From the NCBI GenBank assembly GCA_963573305.1, contig OY754329.1, positions 149,617,266-149,681,265 on the forward strand: 64,000 bases of DNA, written 5' to 3'. The position numbers and the translations under genes are program-made. Below, piece by piece: positions 11,501 through 26,500 of the stretch. How positions within the stretch are numbered: position 1 is the first letter of the stretch; each line of letters starts with the position of its first letter. The notes below the pieces were generated by a model. That model did not search any database. It was not told the DNA's origin and saw only the letters and a list, made by a program, of their open reading frames with translations. The DNA is from Pyrrhosoma nymphula. Lineage: Eukaryota; Arthropoda; Insecta; Odonata; Coenagrionidae.

Positions 11501-14500
11501 GTAGGACCACAGACTTTTTTGTCGTTAATTCTCTGCATTTACGCAACAGATCCTTAACAATTTACCATCGTCCACAGCATGACTATTTGCTATTTATCCT
11601 AATATTTCTTATAAATATGCAATTGCATTTAAAGATACTAGTCATCATTCATAAAACATTGCACTAATCTGTTCCTGAGTTATGAATCGTAATGAATAAA
11701 AATTGGAATTATCCTCAACATCTTCTGGTTTAAGAGTGCCTTGCTATGATCCGTTTAGTAATCGACATTTATGTGCACTCCTCTGTTGACTTGCACTACC
11801 TCTATAGTGTAATGCCACTTGCATTTAATGCACATGGACATTGGAAATCCACAAGTGAGGTTTACACATTCAGCTTTCTTCACGAAATTTAATATGTGGA
11901 AATCTTACAATAAGTGAAGAATTATGTTGTTCCATGTCAGATCTGTGTTTTCTTCTCAAAATAGAAGAAAGAAATGAAAGAACATGTTATGAAACTCGAT
12001 ATGTCTGGGCATTTGAGTCCAATGCATCATGATGGAAACAGTCATTATCATTACCCTGTGTTGTGAAAAAATTATCGGGGGTAGGAGGAGGACTAGCATT
12101 CTTGGTGACTCCAGGCGATCAGCATTTGTGAAACAAAGTAATCAAGGTACAGCACATTACTATCTCTTAAGCCAAACACGATATGGCCTGCAATTAAGAC
12201 TACATAGCTTCATGTTCATATCAAGGGATATGAAATTACACTTACAGCGAGATAGTCTAAACCAACAACTTCTGGGTGGTGGGGTGTATACCACCACTCT
12301 CGATTTTGATTCAGATGGTCTTTAATTACTAGCAGTGCTGGGCATTGCTTAAAGGAAGATTGTGATGTGTTGTTCTTTGTGATGTGTTGTTCTTTGTGAT
12401 GTGTTGTCTACCTCTGAGCTTGCACATCTTCCTCTCTCTATTCATTTATGCAACACAGCGTTAGGACTCAGGCCCCATGAAATCGACCCCCGGTGAGGTG
12501 TTTTATCATAACCATGGTGATAGGTTCACGATAAAGCCTAGTTTACGATTGGTGTCAACTTCAAACGTTAAACAGGAATTGATTTCACGATTCACGGCAC
12601 TGGTTTACGATTGTCGTGAACTGGGATCACGTCGGCAATCTTCGGTCAACAACGTCAATCTTCGTGTTTATGTTTACATGTGGCTCAGCGCTGCCATTGA
12701 CAATTTTACCGTGCATGCTGGAACACTTATTAAAATTATTCGACTTCTCCATCTCGAATTTCTTCCACAGGACGAGCGTGGATGAAACACAGCACAGCGT
12801 GGCCCAAAGAGAATGGTTGTAAATGTAGCCCAAAACTCAAGGCAACAGACAAATGAAACGCGATACCCGCTAGTCTGTGGTGTATTCATTCTGCGCATGC
12901 GCCGGCGTCAAACCGTCAACCGTGAACGTCAAAGTTGAGGTTGGCTGAACTTTCATGTTGACGGTTGAAGTTCACGGTTGGCGCTTTCACGCAATCGTAA
13001 ACCCATCCATAAGATCCTGTGTGTTCAACTCGACTTTGAAGTTGAAGTTCACATTGATGCTAATCGTAAACTAGGCTTAATGTCTTGGTTTCAAGCTGAA
13101 AGATAAGTTGAAAATTAAAACCTTAGGGAAAAGCTCTATCATCGAAGTCAAGGTAAAAATTCTTAACAATATGGACAATAATCCCAAAATTTCAAAAGAG
13201 GAAATAGCAAAGAAGTACGACATCTATCTTCTATGCTCTCTACTGTTTTAGCTCAAAGATTTTCCATTGAAAAATCTGCAGTTGAGGGCAAAGTAAAAAG
13301 AATAAAACTAAAAACAGCGAAGAATGAGGAATTAGAGGACTGCTTGTGAAATGGTTTTATCAAGCTAGAGCCAACGACATCCATCTTAGCAGTCAGCACC
13401 TTGAAGAAGAAGTGGAGAATATAGCTAAAAAATAGATTGGTTTAGGAAGAGGAAAACATTGGGGAACCTGCAAATAAGTGGTGAATCCCAGGCTGTTGAT
13501 CAAATATCCATAGACGTGGGTTAATGAAGTTCTTCCCATAAAGCACGCAGGATGCACGCCCTGGGAGACATTCAATGCAGATGAATTGGGGCTTTTTCAA
13601 AACCTGCTTCCTGATAAGAGCATGGTGTTCTGTACAGAGCAGAGTAAGCTACGGAGGTAAAAGCAACAGAGAGCGAGTAGCTGTTCTTTTATGCTGGAAT
13701 ATGGACGGATCAGAGAAATTTCAGCTCCTTGTCATTGGGAAATCCATTAGACCTAGGTGCTTTAAGAATATAAAATCATTTCCATGTGAATATAGGCACC
13801 AAAATTAGGCATGGATGTGTGGAACCCTGTTCACTGCATGGCTGAAGAAACTTGACTGACAGAGGAGGGCCAAACATTGTAACATTATTTTAATCATTAT
13901 TCACTGTCATGCACATTCAACAAGTGTAGCTTTCCTTAAAACATTTGTGGTGTATTATTACTGCCTAATGCCACATCAAAGCTTCAACCTCTTGAAATGC
14001 GAATCATCAGAACGATGAAGCATTACTACAGGAAGACGATATTTAGGTGCCTATTAAATTTGGTTTACTGAAAGACGGAGAAGAAGTACATGAAAATCAA
14101 ATTTATAAGGCCTATGGTGCTAATATTTTCAGAACTATACTTTCTTTCTGTATTTTTTTAATTTAATTTTTTTCACTAGAAACTTGCTTGTGTTATTGAA
14201 ATTTTCATTTGACTTATCTTCATCAAAACATTCACTGAATTAGAAATCATTAATTTAATATTATAGAGGTAAATGAATATTGTGCTAGCAAACTTAAAAG
14301 TCAAAACAAAATATGTAGCATATCTTTGCTCCTTGTATTTTGATGAATTATTACTGACATGGAGTGCTTGATTCTATAGATTTGTTATGTAAAATATTTC
14401 ATGATGCCTACTTCAAAAGGATGGCAGTGTAACCTTATGATCCTGTATTAGGAAACCTACATTTTTAGCACTGACAGTTCCCTCTCATGTTCTGCATTTG

Positions 14501-17500
14501 TTGACTCCAGGGTGATCTCACGTGTGTGTAAAGCCATGAATTTTAGTATTTAACATCAACGTTATATCTTCCCAAACCATTTACTTATCCTCTGGTTTCC
14601 CTAGTGTCTATGAGTTGGTTTGAAGATCATTTTAATGAGCAACCATTTATCCCATTTTCTACATTTGCAAAACAATCTCAGATCGATCTAACTGACTCAG
14701 CTCAGTATGGTAAATGGAACGGGCTGGCCAGATTGATCTGAGAAGGGAGCTGAGTCAGCCTGCTTTTGCAGCCTGTCTGGGATTTCAGATCAATCCTAAG
14801 AGAGTGGAATGTGGTGCTCTTGCTTCTTTTGGCTGTTGATAGAAAACAACATGTAATCAATATCATTCATGGCATGGTTTGTTTTGGGAAGGGAAGAGAG
14901 AAGTGTGCTACTGAAAGGAGTGAGAAAGTTCAAAATAATTCAGACTTCTGAGATGAATAGTTCAATATCATTCTTTTCAGTCCGTGTTGGTAAACCAGGC
15001 AAACTGAGTCAGCTCACCTCAGAACTTTTAGATCGCTCTGATTTCAGATAGAACTGAAATAAATTTGTAAGCCTTGTGGTAGTTGTTTGTTGTTTCAGTA
15101 GCGTTAGGTAATAAGCATCTTTTCTTAGTATGTAAATGAATGAAAAGAGCTTTTCAATTTACAATAAACAGCTGACTTAGCTTTGCATTATCTAAATTGA
15201 AACAAAAACCTGTAATACCACAGTGGAGGATGTTGAGCAATGGTGCTGGGTAACATTTAAAATACTTTTTTTCATCAAAGCCATTCAGATCCCAGACTAT
15301 AACATCATGATATTGCCTGAGGTTAAATTTGAACTCCTAGTAATCAGTCAAGAGCATAGTTTTCTGAAGTCCTTAAATGCCAGATAATAAAGGAATGCTG
15401 ATATCTTGAGCATGAAAAATGTTGATGACATGTAAACCAACATTCACTTGTTCTATATAAACCATTTAGTAGATATTGCAGGCTACTCAAATATGGTATG
15501 GTTGGGATTAGTCAGCATAGGAAGCAGAATTGTGCCCCAGACATTTCGAGGCTGCCTATTTGAAATTTTCTTGTGGTGAATTAGTGTTAATGTCTTGTGT
15601 GTGCACAATTTTCAGGAGGAGGAGTGGGAGCAATCCATGGGATGGAATGGGGTCTGATGACAGAAGAAATGCTTACGTGGAGCCTATAAGACCAAAACTC
15701 ATGGAGCTTGACCCTCAGCCTAGGAGCCTTGGGCCTCCACAGAAAGATCGTCCCTTCAGTCCTCCTCCAGGTGCTCCAGCCCCTCCCTCTGATCAGCACA
15801 ATAGGGACTGGAGGAGTAAAGAACCTGCAATGCCTTCTGTGACTCCTAAACCTCCCACGCACATGGTCAGTGTCACTTGGCTTCTTCCCAAATTTTAATT
15901 TTTCTTTTTCTTCACCACTGTATTTTTATCCCTTTTGCAAGCATTAAAGTGCTGTTTTTTTGTTGGTAATTCAGGGTGTTGATAATTTATTACTGAAACA
16001 CATGCACAATGTTCCCACTAAACGTATGTGCATTGATTTTGGGGATGCCATGAAATAACAAACTAAAATCACTCATGTTATATGAGTTGCTGCTTATCCC
16101 TGTTTTGAAGTCAATTCAAAGATAATGATATTACATTTTTTTGTGTGCAATAAAAAAGGGTTAATCATGATAGAATAATTTGGCTCTTTTTCAGGAAAAG
16201 TATGTTAGTGTATTCTCACATGATAACATGTTTTTTCATGAAACAACATTTTGCTGCTGTGACTGATTCCATGCTTATCAGAATTGTGTAATTATTCATG
16301 TTGCTAACAGAAGAAATGAGTTTAGGATTTACTTCCTATGTACTACAATGGCTATTGCTGCCTTCATAAAGTAAATGCGGACAGGCGCAAGTCATACATA
16401 TCCATGAATGACAACCTTGTAGTATCTCCTGTGTGTACATCCACCTTGACTCTTCACAATTGCACAAATTAATGTTGGGCATGTAAATTATTATTTGTGT
16501 TGGACATTGTTTCTACCTATTACAGAATGTTTAGAACTAATGCTCAAAACATGAGTATGGTGACTACTTTCTTCAAGCCATGGATGTATTATGAAATCAT
16601 TAGTCCTTGGCATTTTCTGTGTGTCACACGTTAGAGTAATTGATGTAGGAAATTTTGAATTTTCTCTTTAGGCCTGTGCTAAAAATACAGTGGACCCCTG
16701 CTTTATGATGGATTCACTTTACGATCTGCGTGCTAGGAATTTCAAAGCTCACTGATTTTGCATGCGCCCTCAAAATTTCTCATTTCGACGATTTTTTGCA
16801 CCTATAATATGTTATTCATTCATTATTCTAAGCCTTATTTATTAACAGACTGCATTTTTTATCATAGCAACATTTACACATTTAATGATACGTGTTATTA
16901 ATTATGAGCTGTTCGTGAGATTAGAGCAAATCGAGCAAATGTGGTGATTAGCGCTGCCGCAAATTAGTGCCATCGAGATAACGCAACATTCCTTACATAG
17001 GATCACATGATAATTCACATTAAGGCTTTCATTAGCAATTATATAGACATAATTTTGTTTACCACTTGTAAAAATATGAGAACTTCCGCCGAAAAGTGAC
17101 TAATTTCAAGAGCGCATTACCTACCAATGAAGTGATATGATTCCTTTATAGCTGGTGCGAGATAATAAATCACATCAATGAAACGAGCTAAATTATATGG
17201 TAGCATTCCTTGGTGAATGATAGTGATAAACTGATGGCTTATTTAAATTTGCATCGAAATTCACACCCCTTATGACTTCACACCGTGATACCGAGAACAT
17301 CTGCGTTGCACTGGCATCTAGGTTGCTGATGCCCTCAACTGTTGTGTGGATATGTTTTCCATACGAAGTGGTATTGTCGGCGAAGGGCGTAGTTAGCACT
17401 CTGTTCTTTTCCAACAGCATTAACCATTCAATAACAAAACTTGCCAGAAGTAGGTGTATTTTTTGTGGGTAGTTTCTGTTGCGACCATCCCCTTAAAGTG

Positions 17501-20500
17501 CTGCTCAAGCAGAAAATAAATAAAATCAAGCAGAATATTGTGAAGAAACACGATGAGGGTGCTTGAATTAGCACTTTGACTTCAGTGTTAATCTTGCGTG
17601 TTTCGCGTTCTCTCTCTCAATGTATGCATGCCTCTAAGAAGGTTGTGTCCCTAAAGTAAACATCCAACCCCCAATAACTTGCCCAGCCCCGAAGAGTCAG
17701 GTCAGCTGTTCCAAGAAAAGGGTTTTGACGAAGGTTCTGCCCTTTTATGCTATCTCTTTTGTTATTCGGCTATTCAATCTCCACGGGATGACCTTGACTG
17801 GGAGAATGATATCAATGCTGTCAGTTTGGGACAAGGAGAAGGAAGATCTTCAGACAGGCGAGCGACGACAGTGGTGCGCACGTAAATTATTTTTCGTGGA
17901 AAGCTTACCAACTGATCCATCTGTCGTCTATGTATGACTATATGCTACTATTCACTAATACTTGGTCTATTTCTGTCATAACTCATTGCTTAATTTTGCG
18001 TACATAACTTTAGTAAGCTCACAACGTCACTTTCTGCGGACACGTTTCTACAGGTATCGTTGAGGTAATGCGATGTAGATATGATGGAGTGAGACCAAAA
18101 GAAAAGGTACCTAATTGCTGATCCCGAGCAGTAAGCAGAGGTATAATGACAGTTGAATGAATTCTATTCCATGTTTTCTACCCATTGCTTGAAAATGCAG
18201 TTAAATATTAAATCTCTGAAATTGGCTCACAGTTAGATGGCGAGTATGGAGGTGAGGTGCATCTTGCGTATTCATGCTATGATATTCAATGTGTTGACAA
18301 TTTACAACACCTTATTAAAGTTTAAGTATTGGTTAAATAACATTTTAAATCATTTGATTCTAGCATATTTCTTACCTGTACTGCATTGTGTATCACTGAA
18401 TGCACTGGCGATGATATAGTTAAACCGATCCCTCGTCCTGTATTATACTGATTCACTTTACGATTGAATTCGCATTACGATTGGTCCTATGGAATGGATT
18501 ACCATGGTAAAGTGGGGGTCTTCTGTATTAAAATGGTATTATTCTGTTCCAAGTTGTTAATCCAAAAGTATTTTACCCTGGAATTTCTTCCTTCAGGATT
18601 GGACAGTCGATCCAGATGGTGATGATGCAAGGGAAGATGAAGAGGATCGTGCTAATGATGTGACCAGTGACTCAGGCATGGCTTCCCTTCCTAGGGACAA
18701 GAGAACAGGAGGGAATGGTGTTGGTGTACAGAGCAGGCATATTAGTGATAGAGGTGCTGGAGATAGACCAGAAGAAGGCCGTAAAAGCAAAAGCAGAAGA
18801 AATAGAAGAAGAAGGTATCCAAAGCTTTATGATTTATGTAACTTGGCCATATAACCAGTGATGTATAGGGTTTAGGGAGCAAAAAAGTTAAAATAATTAG
18901 AGGCTATTTTGAAAATACATAGACATATTTTCTGAAGTCAAATTTGTACAGCTGATTTATAAGCCATCCCATGTTGTGTCCTTCAAACTATTGAATTTTG
19001 GCTTTTTTTATTACATGCTGTATTACTAACCTCTTGGAAATGCATTTCCTGGTAAATTATTAGTTATCATTATTTTTCTCTCCCTTATATTTTTCTTAGT
19101 GGCCATCTTGGTTCATGGTGAATGGTTTTGAGTTCTGATGTAATTTATTTATTTGATGTTTCCTATGTTTTGCATGTTTTTGGAAACAGAGTTAGGTTCA
19201 ACTGCATATTTTCAATTTAAATTTTCATGAAGTAAAGAAAATATTAAATTCCTTACATGTTAACTCCCACACTAGGCATGCACAATTATTATAAAAGATC
19301 AATTAATGGGTGGGTTATTAATGAGCTCATACCAATTTATCCTTATTGATTAGTCAAGTAAAAATGGACTAATCGACCAAATCATGTCATTTAAATATAA
19401 AGCAAACTTTTAATGGATTCCCCTTCCATTAGTATTAGTGTATTTATTCTCTATCACTTTCCCATGACACCCACCAAGTAGACTTCAAACACAAGCATGT
19501 ATAGGTATAGCGAAACTTGGTGGCACTCACCATCAGAGGATTAGAGGACACTGACCGTAAACCAAGCGTTGATGAGCGGGAAAAATTATTGAAGGACTCC
19601 CGTAGGTTCCTTTGGAAAAAGGCTCGACCGCTTCATCCCACATCTCATCTCTGCTTTCCTCTCCTTTGCACCATGCTCTTCACAAGTGAGTGCCATCAAG
19701 TTTCGCTATACCAATAAGAAGCAAATTACATGGACCTAGTTTTCCCTTTTCATCTTCTCCACCACAACATCCTGTACATACGTACATTATGCACGAAAAA
19801 TGATCGACTATTAGGCCCAATGAAATTATCTCTGCCTTATGTGTAATCTTGTTTCTCTATGGTGATAATTCAATCAATCAAATCTAATATCAGGCATCTG
19901 GCCAATGTTGATAACTTCAGGATTCGTGTTTCACAGAATCGCTGTTATCTCAAAGTACTGAGGGAAGGAAATATCCAAAATATTACTTCCAAACCATTGC
20001 TAATTTCCCAAGCCATCTTTCAGCTAGGTTAATATTATTGAAGTAAAAAGGAGATCTTGAGTTTGTTTGTCTGCATATGGGTAGGTGGGGATCAGGGGAG
20101 GGGAGGAGTGGTATCTGTAGTACTGGCTTCCCATCCGGAGACCCTGAATATGGTGGTGGCGGAATCCATAACTCTTATTATTGCTATGTGGAGAGCACTT
20201 CAGGTGAAGTGGTCCGTCTGTTGGATGGTATGTTAAACTGTGGACCCCTAGGAATCTTTCATTAAGTGTGGGCTAATGCTGGTTTGCACTAGGTTTCTGT
20301 TCACTATGCACTGTTCAATGCACTAGGTTTCTGTCCACTCTATCACCACTTCACAAACAGTCCTTCCATTAACTACCTATTCTTAGCTGATCAAATAACC
20401 TCAGATGTTGGTCTCCTCCCCCAAATAATAAACCAACGTAATGCACTCACATTGAATATCTCTTAGTTCTTTGAGGCGACAAAGCAAATCTATTGAGGAG

Positions 20501-23500
20501 TAAAACATTTTTTGGCTGTCTCTTTAGTGATTGATTTGGGTGGGCGAGGGCCTTCTGGAGCCCTCCTGGCACTTAGACCCCTTTGGGTCCATTGTGCTGT
20601 CCAACATTTAACCTGTCTGCCACTTGGAGACAGGACAAGAGCACTGCAGTAGAGGTATGGAGGAGGGTCACTCCTCCAACCCCCGTCCAAGCCCAACAAT
20701 GCTTAACTTTGGTGATATGATGGGAACCGGTTTTTCATCGTGGCTAGGCCCCTATTTAGTTATTACTGCTTCTTCACTTAGTGTGATGCCTATTCTAGCC
20801 CTGAGTAAATGCCTTGGCTCTTCATTGCAATATGTGACTCTCTGGCAAAGGCTAAAACTCAATAGAATATCTTAAGAGTCTTATAATCAACATAGGAATT
20901 CTGTCAAACAAACGGTAGGTCCATAAACAGTCCTGCGTTTGATTTCCTTGACCAGAGGGAGTTTATTCTTGTTTCCTCCAGGAAACTCTAAATTTTCCAG
21001 TATTTAATTCCTCATAAACTGTTTGTGTCTTTTACTTCTCCTCATACCATCCACAATCCCCATTCCTATTTTCCCTCTGCAATACTCAACATTCATCCCT
21101 CTCTCACCCTCTTCAGCCTGTCGTTACATCTAAATATGTCCTTCAGTCACACTTATTTCCTCCTAATATTTCCCATCATTTTCCTTTCCTTTATTGCTAT
21201 TTCCAATACTTGTTCATTAGTTTTCCTCTCTACCCCACTCTACTCTTTCCATCCTCCATATCAAAGGCATCAATAATTTACAGTCACCCTACATTTAAAG
21301 TTTACAGTTATCCCTACTCAATGTACATGATCTTATTTGGTCAAGTGTCAAAGATTGAGCAAAGTACCTACCTATGCTTTTGGATATTGATTATCACTAC
21401 ATATTTTAATTTTTGTTTTCTTTTCTAATTAATTTCTAGCATTCGTGTGATTGTTTTGTATAATGCCTTTAAGTTTTTATTTGTGCCTTTGGAGGGTCGA
21501 TAACTAAAATTAACATTTGGCACGGGTGGTCTGGTCGGGTACAAGAGGGCAAAATGGAGCCACATGTAGCCCTACCCAGTGAAGTATGCTCTTTGCAACC
21601 ATTCTTGCAACCACTGAAGAACTATGAAGATTCTTCTGTGGAGCGAAATATGTTGAAAATCAAAATTTTATTTCGTGGGACACAAGGATGGCTGTTTTGA
21701 ACCTAACAAAATCATCACATCTCATTTGTTACAAATGAAATTCAATTCATACAAAAACTACTAATCATACAGACATGTTGACTATAATTGGAAGAAATCT
21801 TGATATTGAATGAAATTAATTTAGTAAATTGTAATAAAGGTAATTCAGAGGCTTTGACTACCACAGGTGAATGCGTGACTTGTCTTTGCCAGTCTTCCTC
21901 ATCCGTGAACTCTGCAGGGTCATGAGTTGTATTAATAGGAAAAGGTAGCCACCATCAAAGTCATGCCTGAAGTTTCAAAGAAAGTGTATTTCTATATCAG
22001 TTTTTTTTTGTAAAATTTAAATGAAACTCATCCGCCCTTTCAAATTTCCTGATACATTTTGGTTGACTATCCATGGCTATCTTTGAATATTTAGGTGTCA
22101 GTATTTAAGTTATTCATTGATCAACTTTCCAACCCTATAGACCAATTTATGCTGTTAAGTTTTTAACTGGATGGGATGGTTTTGGCACTGAAAGTCAATT
22201 ATCTTATAACATGAAAGTGCTGAATTTCTAGCATAGCAGGGATATGTAACATGTAACAGGGATAACTTTGCATTTAATTATGGAACTGAATTGAATGTGA
22301 TTCTGCGTACACTTTGAATATGACAGTGTTTTGCGAGGTAGAATTAGTAATGTGTGGGGTGTAATTTTTTCTTCATTTGTCTTTCCAGAAAAGAAGGGAG
22401 AGGTGATGATGGGGACCATGCGCATCGCAGCTTGAGTAGAGATCAAGGACGAAGGGACCAAGATAAGGGGAGGCCAAAGTCCAAGGACAGAGAGAGGGAG
22501 CGAGAGAGAGATAGGGAGAGGGAGAGAGAGAGGGTAAGGGAGAAGGAGAGGAATCGGGAGAGAGAGAAGGCGAGGGCCAAGGCGAGGGAGAAGGAGCGCG
22601 AGAGAATGAAGGAAAGGGGAGGCCGAGGAGAGCTGGAGCGGAACTGGAGGGATGTGGAGAGGAGAGACGTGGACAGGAGGGACCTCGAGAGGAGGGAGGT
22701 GGATCGAAGGGAAATGGATCGTGGAAGGGACGTGGACCGGAGGGACATGGAACGAAGAGACGTGGACCGAAGAGATGTGGAACGGAGGGACATGGACCGA
22801 CGGGATATGGACCGCCGGGATGTGGACCGCAGAGATATGGATCGAAGGGATATGGACCGAAGAGATACAGATCGAAGGGATGTGGAACGGAGGGACGTTG
22901 GTGACAGACCAGAAAATGCTGATCGTAGGGAGGTCATTGAGAGGAGGGAAATTGTTGACCGTAGGGAGATGGAGAGGAGGGATGTGGACCGTGTGGAGCC
23001 TTCCAAGGACAAGGGAGAGAGGGGACGGGTGGAAAGGGGGAGGAACGGTGAGAAGGAGAGGGAAAGGCCTCGGGAGTCAGAGAGGGAGCTGGAGAGGGAC
23101 CGAGAGAGAGCAGGAAGTGAGTTGAGCGAAGGTGGCTCTCGCCTGAGGGAAGATGGCTGGGAGGCTGGCCATGTGCAGCAACAGCAGCGTGGTGGCATCC
23201 TAATCCTGCCCCCTCCATCAACCTCCCCCACTCCGGCCTCTCGGCCCCCACCCCTCCACTACCCAGCTCGACACCCACATCACATGCCGACTCGGCCTCC
23301 CATGCATCCAGAGCCCCATGGCATGAATGACTCGAGGATTTATTGTCCACCAAGGGTGCTCTATGATCCCAACGACCCAGGTCATCCCATCCTGGTTCCA
23401 GGTGGTGCTGGCAGAGTGGGAGGAGGTCCAATTGGTCTCCATCCTGCAATGCGTAATGCTCAAATGGCCCAGATTCCTTCACCGATGGCAATGATTAACC

Positions 23501-26500
23501 CGGCTGGAATGGGTTTTTCAGGTGATTACGTGGGTACACCAATGGATCAGCATGGACCTGATCGGCCTAGTTGGTATGACCCCTACTCTGAAAGGTGAGT
23601 TGTTACAGCTCTCTGTCTTTTAAGATGCTTTGTGTGAAAGGTGATGGCATAATTGTATGTAACTTTTTGTAGCATTATCATTTGACCCATAGTGGTAGAA
23701 TCTATTCCTTATCTTTATATTATTCAAGAAAAGCACCTCTGTAATTAAAATGTCATTAGCCATGTATAAGTTATTATGCAAGATGATAAATATATATGCT
23801 AAGTTTAATTTTGGTCAAGGATTTTCTTTGGAAGTGATTTCTTGGATCTTAGAATGAAGAATAATTTACCTTTTTATTGATACTTATTAAACCTAGTACA
23901 ATGCATATTTTTCTTGTTGACATTTAAATTTGTTTTTGCATATCTGATGTTTTTGTGTTGTCACTTTTCTATTTGTTGTTTTTCTTAGGAAGTATTAGTA
24001 TAAAGGCAAATTATCAATTTATAGTTTTAGGTCCTCTCCTTGTCCACGTGTTCTAATGGATATTGAAAGGGCAGACATGGAACTTCGTTGGATTTTATCT
24101 AGAGGAAGAATATTAGAGCAATGGGACCAGGTGACAAATCTCCGGTAAGTTAATATTTTTCATGCCTCTTTTTTAATATACATTAGAGCGTTGATTATCT
24201 GTGCTAATGGAGGGAAAGCCCAATTGGATAACCAAAAGTGATGGAAAATCCATTCATGTCCACTTTTGAGGGAGTGGGTTTCAGCGCCATGCTTCCTCCA
24301 AGTGTTTGGTGCATATTGCATGGAAATACTCGTTTTTTCCTACTATTTTATTAATCGGGCAATCGTTCATTCCATTAACTTCTCCAAAACATTTCACCAA
24401 TTAAAATCTGTATCTGTTGATTGGTGAATGTTACTCTCCATGGTTGGTAGCTACCTTTAAGAATCATTCAGTGGTTCCCCACCAACTGTCATTCGGTTCC
24501 ATGATTAATCATATTGTTTGTCATACCACGCTCACACTTATGGGTGTGTGCCTCCTCCAGCTACATGGTCTTATGTCAAATTGTTCACTACATGCTCTCA
24601 AGAAGAAAGGGTGAAGGGTTCAATTGGGATTAATATCCGAAACTCACTGGTAATCAGCTTTTTTTTGGTCTTAATAGAGGAAAGGAGTCCATCTCTATTC
24701 ACCTTGCCCCAACCCCAGGGTACTTGTGCAAGCTCCAGATCCATTCCCAGTCTAATCGGAAGTCCATAAACCAATTGCAATTAACTCCAAAAATATTTAA
24801 AAATACATGGAATATGCAATTTTTTTATAAATACCATCTTTATTTAAAAAGAGCTGGTGATTATAGTGATGTAATGAAATTTATAGCCTTTTTTGTTATT
24901 TCTACAATCTTATAATTATCTTTTAAATGTTCTTGGTCAATTGTGGTTGAGTTTTATGGCTGGCTATTTTGCACCAGGCAGAATGTGACAACTATGATTT
25001 ATTCTTGAAATCCCTTTCTTTTTCATTCTTGGATTATCCTGCCCAAATGGGAAGCGATTGTGAAAAAATAGTATGGTAACTGATGGGTGAATTACTTTTG
25101 TACACTTATACTATTATAATTAATAGTATAATTAATTTTCTAACTACTACCAAGATTTATAATTAAGAAACTTTTACCTTGATAATGACACATAGCTGCT
25201 GTTAGGTCGGATAGAATAAATAAAAAAGTGTGGATTTAAACAAAATAATTTTTAATCATGAAGATTAATACTACCAAGGATCTATCTTTAATGAGTTTTC
25301 AAACTAAAAGAATAACATTCTCGCTGAATTTTTAGATTAATACTACCAAGGTTCCATCTTTAATAAGTTTTCATACTAAAAGGGAGAATTCTCTCTGAAT
25401 TTTTTACATAGTATTGTCAATATGAAGTACTGCACACTGTTAGAAAAAACTTGGGCAGGTGCAAGCTTGAACAGCAGATGTAAATAAAATACGCATGATT
25501 TAAAATTATTGAAACACTCATGTTCAACACTATAAATGTTTTTGTAATTTTTACCTGTTTAATCTTGAATGAATGCTCAAAAGTAAATATTTACCCATTT
25601 AAAATAAAATGTCTCTTCTCTCATAAATGTAGGCGACACTTGCAGTTGTGTCTCCGGACTCTGCTAGCCACAGACCTAAAATTTTGTGAAGCAGAGAATG
25701 TTGAAAGCCATGTCTGGAAGGCTGCATTCTATAACATTGTTGAGCCCTTACGGAAGGAACTATCAGCCCCTGTACAATCACCTAGTGATCCTACACCATC
25801 CGATTCTTCTGAGGAAGGATTGCGGGAAAGACGTGAGAGGGCTGCTAAGCATAAAGAATTTATTCAAAAAACCGTTCTTTGTGTTATTGAAGAGGTAAGC
25901 TCACTGAAATCAATTTTTGACAACATACGAGTACAAATATAAGACTCCTGAGTTTAAAATGTCTCTAATTTTTTCATATCCACAAAGGATATAAATGACT
26001 TTCAAGTAATAGTTACTACAGTCAACTCTCAATTATCTGGCTTCAGATTATCCAGTTTGTGGATTATCCGTGCTATTTTCTCATCCCTACACTTAAAAAT
26101 TTGAAAAATATTCCAATGGTAATATTAAGTAAATTCTTTGAAAGTTTGATGTATCTAAATAGAATTGCAAGTTTGTAAATGTCTCTTTTTAGTTTAATTT
26201 TTTAATTTAATTACAATATTATGAAAATTGTTAGCTACGTTTAAGAATGATGAAAACTCAGCCACGTCTCCTTCTGAAATTATTTTATCTGTTCTTTCCC
26301 ATTACCCTTTGCCACTGAATATTCTATCTTCCTAAAACGAACAGAATAGTAAATATACAGGGTAGGATCAAAAAGTAGTACGACTGAATTAATTTTTTTT
26401 TTAAATGAACTAATTGGTACAAATCCTTAGTAGTCCTCGAAATAGCACCCTTGTGCTACAACACATTGCGTATAACGCGATTCCCACTGCACGTATGCCT

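Larger units (their letters stand above)
10358..15615 (+). other. SMG6 intron 2 (5.3 kb)
   Basis: GT-AG intron. It contains a possible pogo-type left end near 11406 (TA then CAGTACAACTCAATT), a 17-bp tandem repeat, a foldback MITE and a pogo/Tigger transposase relic (listed separately), plus a cluster of related palindromic words (agatcgatct, ctgagtcagct) between 14675 and 15050 that may be another degraded foldback. Confidence 0.7.
18815..22388 (+). other. SMG6 intron 4
   Basis: GT-AG intron of 3.6 kb, with a small MITE near 19.6 kb and a likely retroposon tail near 20.1-20.7 kb (listed separately). The segment 21590-21710 (gaagattcttctgtggagcgaaatatg) vaguely recalls hammerhead-like Penelope ends but lacks a complete core. 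The rest shows nothing I recognise. Confidence 0.6.

Noticed and set aside
12029..12833. Overlapping frames of 68-102 codons on both strands
   Set aside because: They lie in the 17-bp repeat and foldback MITE region and show no protein similarity.
21590..21710. Hammerhead-like phrase in intron 4
   Set aside because: ctgaagaa and gcgaaat words occur, but no consistent stem II or cleavage triplet could be drawn.
22443..23231. 262-codon minus-strand open frame opposite SMG6 exon 5
   Set aside because: It is the antisense shadow of the purine-rich (V/M)DRRD array, pure Ser/Arg/Leu repeats, and has no independent support.
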